DNA of 64,000 bases from Marinicauda pacifica (GTDB lineage Bacteria > Pseudomonadota > Alphaproteobacteria > Caulobacterales > Maricaulaceae): positions 47,086-111,085 of the forward strand of contig NZ_SRXV01000005.1 of assembly GCF_004793635.1 (NCBI RefSeq). The letters are read 5' to 3'. Below are positions 1-10,250 of the stretch, one piece after another. A program made the translations under genes and the position numbers. The stretch's first letter is position 1, and each line of letters starts with the position of its first letter. Under the pieces are notes generated by a model, which was not told where the DNA came from, did no database searches, and saw nothing but the letters and a program-made list of their open reading frames with translations.

Positions 1-1944
1 TCCGTCGCGCAGGGGCTCCAGCCTGTGTTCGTAAGCCGCGCTGCCGCGCTTGTGGCTCGCGGTCGGCCCCTTGCGCACCTGCGTCGCGCTGAAGGTCATC
101 ACGGTGCGGTCGACCGTATGATAGTCGACGCACTGCTGTTCGAAATCGAGCCCGCACCCGTCGAGCAACCGCCGCAGTTCCGGTTCGAAGGAATCGATCA
201 GGTCTTCGTACTGCACGAAATTCACCCGGCCCGGCAATGCCCGGTCCCAATGGCGCATGATCTGCGCGTACTGGCCGTAATAATGGGCAATATCCTCAAG
301 ATCGTTCGCGAAGGGCCACTGCGCCGTGAAATTGCGCCTGAAGATCGAGAACCCCGTCTCCACAGCGTTGCGCCGGATGTGAATGATCGGCGCTTCGGGG
401 AAGAGCTGCGCGATCAGACCGACTGCGAGGAAGTTCGAGGGCTGCTTGTCCGTAACGAAGCGTGCGGGAGGAATATCGAAGCTGTCGTACTGACCGATAT
501 AGGTCTGGCGCCACGCTTCCAGACGCTCAGCCGGAAGCTTCCCGCCTTTCCAGCCTGTCTTGCGCATCCAGGCGAGCATTTCCTGGATGATGAACGGCAT
601 TGCGGGCAGCTCCCCGGCGGCGGAGACCTCGCTGTGAGCGGAGATGGCGGTTTCCAGCAAAGTGGTGCCCGATCGCGGCATGCCCACGATGAAGAGGGGC
701 ATGGTCTTGCGGTCGTACGCGGTGGCCGGTTCGACCGGTGCCGCGAAGGCCGACATCAGGCGCTGTGTACCGGAAGCCTGTGCTTGCGCATCATACCCCG
801 GGCGGGTCTCGCTGATCAGCGACTGTTTGGCCTCGTTGGCCCGCGACCAGGAATCGAAAGCGTCATCGGGCCGCTTTCTGGCGTGGTAGATGTCACCCAG
901 CGCGAAGAGGCCGATGGCTTGCTGATCGGCAGGCCGGCTGTCTTCCTCCAGCAGGGTTTCGAGGCGTTCGAGTTCTTCGTCACTGATTCGCCCGGAAGAC
1001 ACTTCGCAGAGCTGACCGAACGCCTCCAGATGATCGGGATCGGCCTCCAGCGTTCGCCGGCAATAGGCCTCCGCGTCTTGCATGTCGCCGGTGAAGGTGA
1101 GCAAGCGCGCCATCCCGAAATTGGCGTCCGGGTTGTCCGGCTCGATTTCAAGTGCCTTTGAAAAGCACTCGCGCGCCTCGTCCACGGACCGGGCGCCAAG
1201 ACGCAGCCGTCCGAGCGCGGCCCAGTGGCGCGCATTGTCCGGCTCCGCATCGAGCAGGGGCCGGAAGATTCGGCTCGCCTTGTTGTAGTAACCTTGCTGG
1301 CCCAGAGCGTAAGCCAGAGCGCCGGTCATATCCGGATCGTCCGGCATGAGTGTGAGGAGACGCTCGGCATAAGCCTGCATCCGGCGCCAGTCGCCATTGC
1401 GATGAGAGATGGCCACGCGAATCTGCAGGGCCTCCGGCAGGTCGTCTGCCTGAGGTCCGATCTGGTCGAGTGCGGCGGACGCACCGGCGAAATCCTCCAG
1501 CACCAGGCGGGCGCCTGCGAGCCGGAGCGCAACACCGGCGTGATCGGGTTTGAGCTCGAGGCAATGGGCCAGCGCGTCTTCAGCCTCGTCAAACTGCTCC
1601 AGCCGCCCGGCCAGGTCGCCCCGGCGTCCCCATGTCTCGAACCGGTCCGGCCCCAGCGAGGTCGCCTCGCGGGCCGCCTCCATGGCCTCGTCGATCAGGC
1701 CGGAAGCCTCCTTCACGACCGAAAGATGCATGGCGACGATCGCACTGTCAGGCGCAAGGCTTCTCGCCTGTTCCATGGGCGCCCGGGCAGCCTCGACCGC
1801 CCCGCGTTCAGCCCGGCAGACAGCCAGCAGGCTGAGCGCTTCGGCGGTTTCGGGGGCTCCCGCCAGCACTTTCTGGCAATAGGTTTCAGCCGTATCCAGA
1901 TCGCCGGCCAGCCGCCGTTCGTGCGCTTTTTCCAGATCCGTCAT
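1..1944 (-). CDS. TPR-repeat sulfotransferase (3' end beyond window)
   Basis: Open from an ATG at 1944 through position 1 without a stop, so at least 648 codons are present and the C-terminus lies outside the window. The first ~360 residues are Ala/Leu/Glu-rich helical repeats typical of TPR units. Near residue 414 is the P-loop [11 protein letters not shown], the PAPS-binding loop of the sulfotransferase family. The family moves sulfate from PAPS to a hydroxyl or amine. The start is 1 bp from the stop of the upstream oxygenase gene, so the two are probably co-translated. The substrate is unknown; TPR-sulfotransferases of this type are common in marine alphaproteobacteria. Confidence 0.85.
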   Translation of the reverse strand, partial: MTDLEKAHERRLAGDLDTAETYCQKVLAGAPETAEALSLLAVCRAERGAVEAARAPMEQARSLAPDSAIVAMHLSVVKEASGLIDEAMEAAREATSLGPDRFETWGRRGDLAGRLEQFDEAEDALAHCLELKPDHAGVALRLAGARLVLEDFAGASAALDQIGPQADDLPEALQIRVAISHRNGDWRRMQAYAERLLTLMPDDPDMTGALAYALGQQGYYNKASRIFRPLLDAEPDNARHWAALGRLRLGARSVDEARECFSKALEIEPDNPDANFGMARLLTFTGDMQDAEAYCRRTLEADPDHLEAFGQLCEVSSGRISDEELERLETLLEEDSRPADQQAIGLFALGDIYHARKRPDDAFDSWSRANEAKQSLISETRPGYDAQAQASGTQRLMSAFAAPVEPATAYDRKTMPLFIVGMPRSGTTLLETAISAHSEVSAAGELPAMPFIIQEMLAWMRKTGWKGGKLPAERLEAWRQTYIGQYDSFDIPPARFVTDKQPSNFLAVGLIAQLFPEAPIIHIRRNAVETGFSIFRRNFTAQWPFANDLEDIAHYYGQYAQIMRHWDRALPGRVNFVQYEDLIDSFEPELRRLLDGCGLDFEQQCVDYHTVDRTVMTFSATQVRKGPTASHKRGSAAYEHRLEPLRDG

Positions 1945-1945
1945 C

Positions 1946-2719
1946 TCAGCCTCCTGCCGAGGCGGACGCCGGCGGATCATCACGCAGCCACCCGGTAATC
2001 TGGTAGCGTCCGGCCGCCGCGAACTGGGTCACCGTACCCACCGAATGCATGACCGTCCCGTCAAAGAGCGACAACATGTTGAACCGGGGCAGAAAGGCCC
2101 GGCTCACATTGAGCTCGTCATCGAAAAAGGCAAGCATTCCACCCCAGTCCGGCTCCCAGCTGCGGGTAAAGCCCAGCGTGTAGGCCGCCCGGCGCTCGCG
2201 GTCATGGCCTTCATCGGTATGACGGGTGAGAAAATTGCCACGGGCGTACAGCGTGGCTTGCGCATCGGCCTTGGTGATCACGCTGGCGCCGATCACCTCC
2301 CGCCCGAATTCGAGAAATTCCGGCGAATTGAGAAACTCGGTGATCTGGTGGACCGGATGGCCGGAATCCCACCCGCTCGTATAGGCCTGGATCATCGGAT
2401 AGGCGTGATAGAGATAGCCATAGTTCTGGCTCGCCCGGGTCAGCACACCCTGCATTCGCCGGGCCATCCCCTCGCGCCCGAGCCGCGCGATGTCGTCCTG
2501 GGTGAGCATGGCAACCTGCTCGCGCCCGCCCGGCTCGAAAGACGGCTCTGGAAAGACCAGCCGCCAGCTCAGGGTTCGCATCAGGACTTCTTCGATCGCC
2601 GCCGCAGTCTCTTCAGCGAAAATCTCGGGAATGCGCACGAGCTTGTCGCGAGCGTAAGCCTCCGCAAACGGTGCCGGATCGAGGTCCGGATTGAGCCTCA
2701 GTTCGATGTCTCGCGCCAT
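1946..2719 (-). CDS. 2OG-Fe(II) oxygenase, prolyl-hydroxylase-like
   Basis: 257 residues from the ATG at 2719; a longer frame reaches 2794 but starts within the terminator of tuf, so the internal start is preferred. The HTD motif near residue 168 (RHTDEGHD) and a distal VMHS His near 228 match the HxD...H iron triad of 2-oxoglutarate dioxygenases, with a following Arg (RYQITGWLR) placed to bind 2OG. The family hydroxylates proteins or small molecules using O2 and 2OG. It immediately precedes the TPR-sulfotransferase, which suggests consecutive modification of one substrate (inference). Confidence 0.8.
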   Translation of the reverse strand: MARDIELRLNPDLDPAPFAEAYARDKLVRIPEIFAEETAAAIEEVLMRTLSWRLVFPEPSFEPGGREQVAMLTQDDIARLGREGMARRMQGVLTRASQNYGYLYHAYPMIQAYTSGWDSGHPVHQITEFLNSPEFLEFGREVIGASVITKADAQATLYARGNFLTRHTDEGHDRERRAAYTLGFTRSWEPDWGGMLAFFDDELNVSRAFLPRFNMLSLFDGTVMHSVGTVTQFAAAGRYQITGWLRDDPPASASAGG

Positions 2720-2773
2720 GCTAAAGTCGCCCCGCCAGTCTGGTGTCCGGCGCAGTCTATCCCGCTCATCGCA

Positions 2774-2808
2774 AAGAAAAAGGGCGGCTGCCATGTGACA
2801 GCCGCCCT
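2774..2808 (-). terminator. Rho-independent terminator of tuf
   Basis: A perfect 10-bp stem (2781-2790 with 2799-2808) with an 8-nt loop is followed on the minus strand by a T-rich tract (2774-2780). It lies 35 bp past the tuf stop and before the oxygenase start, so it should isolate tuf from the downstream pair. Confidence 0.85.
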
Positions 2809-2842
2809 GGTTCGATCGTGTCGCCTGGTGAGGCGGCGCGAT

Positions 2843-4018
<1,176 letters not shown>

Positions 4019-4199
4019 CTCGCTCAACCTTCATGATGGGATGGAACGTAAACGGCGCGAGGACCGCACCGCGAAACTGAGCGCGCGGGATAGCGCCCGC
4101 CGACGCGAAAGGCAAGAGGGTGTGGCGGTAGGCTCATACGCCCGCCTCGGTCGCTATCTCGCTCCGCGTCGAAAAAGCCAAACGATGAACGCCGAATCC

Positions 4200-4228
4200 T
4201 TGACATAGACAGGGCACCGCTCACTAAT
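4200..4228 (+). promoter_or_regulatory. Candidate sigma-70 promoter for the 4269 gene
   Basis: A perfect TTGACA at 4200-4205, a 17-bp spacer and ACTAAT at 4223-4228 (4 of 6 matches to TATAAT). The predicted start lies about 35 bp before the ATG at 4269. It falls in the 250-bp divergent gap between tuf and the membrane-protein gene. I saw no equally good promoter for tuf. Confidence 0.4.
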
Positions 4229-4268
4229 TCACTTTGTGGCCCTAACCTGTTAACCGTGGAACCCGCGT

Positions 4269-4844
4269 ATGCTTGATCAGACTGCACTCGATGCAGAACG
4301 CCGCCGCCTGTTTGCCGCCAACCGCGCGGGCCTGCCCATGCCGGTGGCGGGCCTTGTGGTCTTCACGGCTTTGGCTATCGCCTCGGTCTTTGTCGATTAC
4401 GCCAGCTGGATGCTGCTGTGCGCCTATGCGCTGGGGGCGATCTTCCCGATTGCGATGGCGCTGCAGGCGCCACTCAAGGCGCCCTTCTTCAAGACAAAAT
4501 CTCCGCTGAACGGCGTGCTTTTGCCGGCGGTGATCGCGGCAAATCTCCACTGGCCGGTCACGGTGGCGCTGATGCTCGAAGCGCCAGCGCTCTTCCCGCT
4601 CGCGCTTGGTATGTCCACGATCGGAATCTGGGCTGTGGTCGGCTGGATGTATGCCAGCCCGGTTGGTCTGATGCATACGCTGATCCGGGTCGGCGGCGTG
4701 ACGGCGCTCTTCCTTCTCCTGCCTGACACGGAAAACCAGGCGACGGCCATTTCCGCCTTCGTCGCTCTCGTCTACGCGATTTCGATTGCCGGCTTTGTCA
4801 TCGAGCTGAACGCCCGCACCAAAACCGGAAGCGCGCCGGCCTGA
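4269..4844 (+). CDS. Multi-pass membrane protein of unknown function
   Basis: 191 residues. After a charged N-terminus there are about five to six hydrophobic segments, at roughly residues 23-45, 47-68, 83-105, 108-130, 135-152 and 158-180, and a short charged tail. I recognise no catalytic motif. It is transcribed divergently from tuf and sits between tuf and tRNA-Gly, so it may have been inserted into an ancestral tRNA-tuf cluster. Possibly a small conserved alphaproteobacterial membrane family; the function cannot be read from sequence. Confidence 0.75.
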   Translation: MLDQTALDAERRRLFAANRAGLPMPVAGLVVFTALAIASVFVDYASWMLLCAYALGAIFPIAMALQAPLKAPFFKTKSPLNGVLLPAVIAANLHWPVTVALMLEAPALFPLALGMSTIGIWAVVGWMYASPVGLMHTLIRVGGVTALFLLLPDTENQATAISAFVALVYAISIAGFVIELNARTKTGSAPA

Positions 4845-5061
4845 ATTTGACGGCGCGGCGCTGGCCACAGAATCCGCCGCGTGTCCGGTAGGGGCCGAAC
4901 TCGCACGTGTTCGGAAAGGAGGCTGGGCCGTCATGGCCGTCTCCGCGTGGTAGCGCGCGCAGCCTAGGCCTGACATCGCAGAGCGTGGACAACGCGGCGC
5001 CGCGTGTCCGGGCCAAGGCATCCGCAGAATGTTTTTGGGACAAGCGCTTACCGCAAGAGGC

Positions 5062-5135
5062 TGGAGCGGGTGGCGGGAATCGAACCCGCGTATGCAGCTT
5101 GGAAGGCTGCCGTTCTACCATTGAACTACACCCGC
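5062..5135 (-). tRNA. tRNA-Gly (TCC anticodon)
   Basis: Full cloverleaf on the minus strand: 7-bp acceptor stem GCGGGTG/CACCCGC, D arm, anticodon loop with TCC, T arm GGTTCGATTCC, discriminator T and an encoded CCA. 74 nt including CCA. It lies upstream of tuf in the same orientation. Confidence 0.97.
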
Positions 5136-5214
5136 GAAAGGCGCTCGTTTCTTATTGGCGATCTTTGCCGCGCGAAGCAAGCCTCACAGGTAGACCGGGT
5201 GCAGATCGAGGCCC

Positions 5215-5640
5215 CTACCCGCCGGCATCCGGATTCCATTCGTGGATGGAACTGATCAGGCAGGCCCGCGGCGCGGCCAGACCGGAGTAATCGGACGCGA
5301 ACAGCGTTTCGTAGGGAATGAGGGAGTCCCCACGCGTCAGGCAGGACGAGAACGCATCGAACCGAATGGATTGCGCCCAGTCGAGATTGGGGCAGTAGCC
5401 GAATGTCTCGATGAGATAATGTTCGTTGACGCCGGCCTCGACGACAATGGTTCGGTCGGTCGCCTGGCCGAAACCGTCGATCTGGCTGGTAAAGCAGATG
5501 CGGTCGGCACGCTCTCCCAGACGCGGGTCATCAGCGAAGCGGGCAACACCGTCGGGCTCGTCGGTCGCCGCGGTTTCGCACGCTGCCGCCGTGAGTCCCA
5601 CTGCTGCGCCGGCAAGAAGAATCGAGAACTTGCGGATCAT
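5215..5640 (-). CDS. Small secreted or lipoprotein, DUF6491-like
   Basis: 141 residues beginning with a Lys/Arg n-region, a hydrophobic core and AAAC at about residues 18-21, which fits a lipobox, though the -3 residue is Ala rather than Leu. The mature part has Cys near 49 (RICF), a central CPNLDWA segment and CLTRGD, with four conserved-looking cysteines after the lipid site. This pattern resembles the DUF6491 family of small periplasmic proteins of unknown function. It lies between tRNA-Tyr and tRNA-Gly on their strand and may share their transcription. Confidence 0.7.
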   Translation of the reverse strand: MIRKFSILLAGAAVGLTAAACETAATDEPDGVARFADDPRLGERADRICFTSQIDGFGQATDRTIVVEAGVNEHYLIETFGYCPNLDWAQSIRFDAFSSCLTRGDSLIPYETLFASDYSGLAAPRACLISSIHEWNPDAGG

Positions 5641-5891
5641 GAATTCGGCTCCTCGAACAGTTGGTCGAATCGGCTTCGCAACGAGCCTGATGCCGCCCGG
5701 GTTCCGGGAGATGCGAATTTTTTACGTTCGCTTTGAATGCTATCGGAGGGGTGAACAGGGAAAGACGTCCGGGCGGCCACACAGATGTGTTTGCACGAGG
5801 TCGGCGCCCCTGGGGGCGCCGCGCCGAGCGGAAGCGCGACCGGGCCGGCTCTTCGAACTGCGAGAAAGGCGGGCTGGTGCGTGACGGGAAA

Positions 5892-5977
5892 TGGTGGAGG
5901 GGGCTGGATTCGAACCAGCGTACGCCGAAGCGGGCAGATTTACAGTCTGCTGGATTTAACCACTCTCCCACCCCTCC
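5892..5977 (-). tRNA. tRNA-Tyr (GTA anticodon)
   Basis: Class II tRNA on the minus strand with acceptor GGAGGGG paired to CCCCTCC, anticodon GTA, a long variable arm (CCGCTTCGGCG), T loop GGTTCGAATCC, discriminator A and an encoded CCA. 86 nt including CCA. It lies upstream of tRNA-Gly and tuf on the same strand. Confidence 0.97.
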
Positions 5978-6089
5978 AAAATACCACCGGGTGGTCCAGC
6001 TCAAAAAACCGCCCCGCTGAACGGTGTTGCGTTCGACCGCTGACCGTCCTAACGAGGCTGCTCCCCGATTTGGAGCGCGGACTATACTG

Positions 6090-6881
6090 ATGGCCCATGA
6101 GCGGCGCAACACCCCGAAAAAGCCCGATGCAGCACGTTCTGCAGGCAAGATAACCGAGATCGAAGAAGGCTGGATCTGGGGCCGTCACGCGGTTCTGGCA
6201 GCGGTCGCAAACCCGCGCCGGCAGATCCTCGAGCTGTACGTGTCAAAGAATGGCGCGCGCGATCTGGCGGACGGGACGCCTTTCACCGAAGAGCACCCCG
6301 ATTCGATTGCCCGGCGCCTGCCCGAAGGCGCGGTCCATCAAGGCTTCGCCGCGCGGGCGAAGGCACTTGATCCTGCCTCGCTGAAATCGGTCGCCGACCC
6401 GACGCACGGCGTGCTGGTCGTGCTCGACCAGATTACCGATCCGCACAATGTCGGCGCGATCTTCCGCTCCGCGGCCGCCTTTGGCGCGCGCGCGGTCATC
6501 CTGCAGGACCGCAAGTCCCCGCCCCTGTTCAGCACGGTCTGCAAGTCGGCCGTGGGGACGGCTGAATCCATCGACCATGTGCGCGTGGTGAACATCGCCG
6601 ACGCTCTGGACGAGCTGCGCGATGCGGGACGGACCGTCCTGGGACTCGCCGGGGAAGCCAGCCTCAGCCTCGCCGATGCGGTGCGCGAGGCGGCCGGGCC
6701 GGGACTGGTCCTGGTGCTGGGCGCCGAGGACAAGGGATTGCGTCCGCGCGTGGCCGATCACTGCGATGCGCTGGTGCGCATTCCCATGAGCGACAAGGCG
6801 GAAAGCCTCAATGTCTCGACGGCTGCCGCCGTCGCGCTCTACGAGGCCTCCCGCTATAATCCCAAGCTGTATCCGCAGTAG
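6090..6881 (+). CDS. rlmB: 23S rRNA (guanosine-2'-O-)-methyltransferase, TrmH/SpoU family
   Basis: 263 residues from ATG 6090; a longer frame starts at 6024 but overlaps the tRNA-Tyr upstream region. The N-terminal substrate-binding domain (WIWGRHAVLAAV) is followed by SpoU motif I (DPHNVGAIFRSAAAFGA), motif II (GAEDKGLR) and motif III (IPMSDKAESLNVS), which form the trefoil knot that binds SAM. By homology it 2'-O-methylates G2251 in the peptidyl-transferase centre. The family also includes tRNA enzymes, but the N-terminal domain favours RlmB. Confidence 0.9.
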   Translation: MAHERRNTPKKPDAARSAGKITEIEEGWIWGRHAVLAAVANPRRQILELYVSKNGARDLADGTPFTEEHPDSIARRLPEGAVHQGFAARAKALDPASLKSVADPTHGVLVVLDQITDPHNVGAIFRSAAAFGARAVILQDRKSPPLFSTVCKSAVGTAESIDHVRVVNIADALDELRDAGRTVLGLAGEASLSLADAVREAAGPGLVLVLGAEDKGLRPRVADHCDALVRIPMSDKAESLNVSTAAAVALYEASRYNPKLYPQ

Positions 6882-6935
6882 GGCGGGAAGCTCGCGCGGC
6901 CGGCCGGCAGCCAGACACGCGAGCCTGTCCCTGCA

Positions 6936-7916
6936 TCAGTCGCGGATGACGAAGCGGCCACCGCCGGTGCGGTTGATCCGGGCATCGCCGGAGGTCGAGT
7001 CCACGACAATATCGCCCCCGCCGGAGAGGCGGACCTGCGGGTCGCTGGCGTGCCCGTCAAACACAATATCGCCAGAGCCGCTGGTGCGTGCTTCAAAGCT
7101 GCTGGCCGTCCCGCCGCCAATGTCGATCGAGCCGCTGCCGTTCGAGGTCAGATCGAACGCGCCATCCGCACGGCCGGCTTCGAAATCACCGCTGCCGTTT
7201 ACCGAAACGGTCAGCGCGCCGGCCTGGCCGATCTCGACATCTCCGGACCCGGCGATGCGTACGGTCGACCCGTTCATCACGCGATCGACCTCGATATCGC
7301 CCGATCCGGCGAGGCTGATATCAAGCGTGCGCACCTCGTCCGCGGTGATGTCACCGGATCCCGCAAGCCGGATCGACAGCGCGTTCACGTCCTCCAGATC
7401 GACATCGCCCGAACCGCTTACCGACACCTCGGCAGTCCCGGCCACATCGCCAACCTGGATGTCCATCGAGCCGGCAAGCGCGATATCGGCGTCGCCGGAT
7501 ATGTGGCCGGCCGCGAAATCACCACAGCTCGACGCGCTGAGATCCAGTCCGCCGAGATTTCCGGCCCGGCCCTCAAAGATGCTGTCGCCAACCACCAGCG
7601 TGGTTCCGGCAGGTACCGTGATCTCGATGTGAGGATATTCGGAGAAGGCAAGGCGCTCTCCGCCGCGCGGACCCAGCCGTGTCGTGCCCGTCAGGCCGGA
7701 GCGGCACTGCCAGCGCCGGGTGTCCTGACCGCCATCGACATGCAACCCGTCGGCACGCTCGGAAAAGCCTGGCTCGGGTCCAGCGCCGCGGCGTGCCAGG
7801 CGCGCGGAAAGAGAAGCGCCTTCACTAACGGTGATCTCGCCCACGAAATCTTCGATGCGAACGACAGGGCCGGCCGACTGCAGGGCCGAGGCGGCGAGGA
7901 GCGTAGTCAGGATCAT
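6936..7916 (-). CDS. DUF2807 (GIN-type) secreted beta-repeat protein
   Basis: 326 residues with a short signal peptide (about residues 1-15). From roughly residue 120 to the end the chain is built of ~20-residue units carrying GSGDI/GSGDV/GSGSI turns: at least ten Gly-Ser-Gly-Asp motifs at regular spacing, as expected for a right-handed beta-solenoid. This is the DUF2807 'GIN' head domain of putative adhesins and periplasmic proteins. No autotransporter barrel or anchor follows, so the product is probably periplasmic or released. It is divergent from aidB and convergent with rlmB. Confidence 0.85.
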   Translation of the reverse strand: MILTTLLAASALQSAGPVVRIEDFVGEITVSEGASLSARLARRGAGPEPGFSERADGLHVDGGQDTRRWQCRSGLTGTTRLGPRGGERLAFSEYPHIEITVPAGTTLVVGDSIFEGRAGNLGGLDLSASSCGDFAAGHISGDADIALAGSMDIQVGDVAGTAEVSVSGSGDVDLEDVNALSIRLAGSGDITADEVRTLDISLAGSGDIEVDRVMNGSTVRIAGSGDVEIGQAGALTVSVNGSGDFEAGRADGAFDLTSNGSGSIDIGGGTASSFEARTSGSGDIVFDGHASDPQVRLSGGGDIVVDSTSGDARINRTGGGRFVIRD

Positions 7917-8090
7917 TGTTCAACCTTTCGAACGTCTGTTGCACACCCTTCTGCACTGAAGGTCTGTGCTATTATGGTGTTATAGGGCTGAATACTGTTC
8001 GCATACGCTCGCCGTGACACGTTAAACCTTGTCCATTCACGGTCTGAGCCGTCACTGGCCTGGCCCACACGAAGTCCGGGAAACCCGTCC

Positions 8091-9740
8091 ATGACCCATT
8101 TCAAACCGCGCACCGAGCTTTCCACCCACGAGGTGTTCAACCAGTCCGAGCCGATGACAGGCTATAACGCCTTCAGCGACGATGTGATGGTGCGCGAAGC
8201 GATCGGGCGGACCGGTGCGAAGGTCCATGCCGAACGGCTGTCCGGGTTCGGCGCGCGCATCGGGTCGCAGGAGGTTCAGGACTGGGCGGTACGCGCCAAT
8301 GCGAACCCGCCCGTGTTCAAGCCCTTTGACCGGTTCGGCCAGCGCCTGGACGAGGTCGAGTTTCATCCCGACTATCACAATCTGATGGATCTCGGCCTGT
8401 CGCACGGCGTGTCGAGCGCGGCCTGGACGGTCGATCAGGGTGGACACAGCCTGCATGCCGCCCTGCTGATGCTCATGGGCGATGCCGATGCCGGCGTGTG
8501 CTGCCCGATGTCGATGACCTATGCCTGCGTGCCTGCACTGCGCCACGCCGACTGGGCCGGCGACTGGATCAAGGGCGCGACGGCCGGGGCCTACGATCCC
8601 CGCTTCCTGCCCGCAAACGAAAAGTCCGGCCTGACCCTGGGCATGGCGATGACCGAGAAGCAGGGCGGATCGGATGTGCGGGCCAACACCACGCAGGCGC
8701 GCCCGATCGGCGGCGACGAAGTGGAGTTGACGGGACATAAATGGTTCTGCTCGGCGCCGATGAGCGACGCCTTCCTGACACTGGCCTATCTTGAGGGAGA
8801 AGAGGCGCTGTCCTGCTTTCTGGTGCCACGCTGGCGCCCGGACGGCACGCGCAACACGATCGAGATTCAGCGCCTGAAGGACAAGCTCGGCGACAAGTCG
8901 AACGCTTCCTCCGAGATCGAATACAAGGCCGCCTGGGCGCGGCGCGTCGGCGAACCGGGGCGCGGCGTGCGCACCATCATCGAAATGGTCAACCACACCC
9001 GCCTCGATTGCCTGGCCGGGTCGGCCGGACTGATCCGCCAGGCCGCGGCCGCCGCGGTCTGGCACAGCGACCGGCGCAATGCCTTCCAGCGGCGCCTGGT
9101 CGATCAGCCGCTGATGCGCGAAGTCCTCGCCGAGCTCTCGATGGAGGCCGATGGCGTGATCGCGCTCGCCTTCCGGGTTTCGGAAAGCTTTGACCGGGCC
9201 GGAGAGGACGAGCACGAGGCCGCGCTGGCCCGCGTCCTGACACCCCTGGCCAAATACTGGATCTGCAAGCGCGCACCCTATCTCGTCTATGAAGCGATGG
9301 AGGCCCATGGCGGCGCAGGCTATGTCGAGGAACACCCCTTGCCACGCATGTTCCGCCAGAGCCCGCTCAATGCGATCTGGGAGGGGTCCGGCAATGTCAT
9401 CGCGCTGGACGTGCTGCGCGCCCTCTCCCGCGACACCGCCGCCCGCGACGCACTTGCCCGCGAGCTTTCCAGCGTGACCGGCCGCCACCCTGCCCTAGAC
9501 GCGCGCATTCGCGACCTTTCCCGCATGGTGGAAACCGGTGTGGGCGAAGCCGATGCGCGCCGCTTTGCGGAACATGCCGCGCTCGCCTTGACCGCGGCGA
9601 GCCTCATCCGGGCGGGGCTCGACCCCGTCGCGGAGGCCTTTATCGGCCGGCGGATAGAAGAGAGCGCCATCATGCTGGGCGCGGGATCGGCCCGGATCGA
9701 CAGCGACACGCTGATCGGCCGGGCGCGGCTGACCGTGTGA
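8091..9740 (+). CDS. aidB: AidB-like acyl-CoA dehydrogenase family protein
   Basis: 549 residues, matching AidB rather than ~390-residue acyl-CoA dehydrogenases. AidB-specific stretches are visible: THEVFNQ near the start, MTEKQGGSDVRANT (187-200, FAD contact), HKWFCSAP (~216), RLKDKLGDKSNASSE (~257-271) and WEGSGNV near 432-438. E. coli AidB is a flavoprotein of the Ada response that binds DNA and limits alkylation damage. Here no ada or alkB is adjacent, so regulation by Ada cannot be assumed. Confidence 0.9.
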   Translation: MTHFKPRTELSTHEVFNQSEPMTGYNAFSDDVMVREAIGRTGAKVHAERLSGFGARIGSQEVQDWAVRANANPPVFKPFDRFGQRLDEVEFHPDYHNLMDLGLSHGVSSAAWTVDQGGHSLHAALLMLMGDADAGVCCPMSMTYACVPALRHADWAGDWIKGATAGAYDPRFLPANEKSGLTLGMAMTEKQGGSDVRANTTQARPIGGDEVELTGHKWFCSAPMSDAFLTLAYLEGEEALSCFLVPRWRPDGTRNTIEIQRLKDKLGDKSNASSEIEYKAAWARRVGEPGRGVRTIIEMVNHTRLDCLAGSAGLIRQAAAAAVWHSDRRNAFQRRLVDQPLMREVLAELSMEADGVIALAFRVSESFDRAGEDEHEAALARVLTPLAKYWICKRAPYLVYEAMEAHGGAGYVEEHPLPRMFRQSPLNAIWEGSGNVIALDVLRALSRDTAARDALARELSSVTGRHPALDARIRDLSRMVETGVGEADARRFAEHAALALTAASLIRAGLDPVAEAFIGRRIEESAIMLGAGSARIDSDTLIGRARLTV

Positions 9741-9743
9741 TCG

Positions 9744-10250
9744 TCAGGCCTTCTTGACCATCACGCGGGAAACGGTCTGGTAGCCGTGCCGCTCGAAGAA
9801 GGCGTGTGCGCCCTCATTGCGCAGACCGCTCTCCAGGGCCAGCCAATCGGCGCCCGCATCGCGTCCTGCAGCTTCCACATAGCGCAGCAACGCCGTTGCA
9901 ATTCCTGTCCGGCGACGGCCCGGGTCCACGATTAGGTCTTCCAGAGTCGCGACCGTGCGGCCGTCCTCGCGCTGGACGTTCAGGCAGGCGAGCCCCGCCC
10001 AGCCCTCCTCGTCGCGCACGGCAAAGCGCCGCGTCGCCGCACCCGTCGCGGCAAACTCGCGTTCGATGATCCCGGCGAAGTCCTCGTGCCAGCGGTCAGG
10101 CGCCGCCGCCCGGCCCCACAGAATTTCGGAGTGGGAGATATACTCGGGAAGCGGGCGAAGCTGGGACGCAAACCAGCGTGCCAGGTCGCGCAAGGCCCTG
10201 GGGTCGCTGACCTCGACAATCCTGATCTCGGCGTCACGATTTACGTTCAA
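9744..10250 (-). CDS. GNAT family N-acetyltransferase
   Basis: 168 residues if the TTG at 10250 is the start; no ATG or GTG is available in frame near the domain boundary, and the frame upstream is a shadow of the neighbouring gene. Motif A (DLIVDPGRRRTGIATALLRYVE, with Q/RxxGxG/A) marks acetyl-CoA binding, and the C-terminal GLRNEGAHAFFERHGY is typical of the fold. Substrate unknown. It overlaps the 3' end of the upstream membrane-anchored gene by 17 bp, which implies coupled translation. Confidence 0.8.
   Translation of the reverse strand: MNVNRDAEIRIVEVSDPRALRDLARWFASQLRPLPEYISHSEILWGRAAAPDRWHEDFAGIIEREFAATGAATRRFAVRDEEGWAGLACLNVQREDGRTVATLEDLIVDPGRRRTGIATALLRYVEAAGRDAGADWLALESGLRNEGAHAFFERHGYQTVSRVMVKKA

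Noticed and set aside
5799..5818. Perfect GGCGCCCC/GGGGCGCC palindrome after tRNA-Tyr as a terminator
   Set aside because: Strong hairpin but no T tract on either strand; could aid RNA processing but is not a typical rho-independent terminator.
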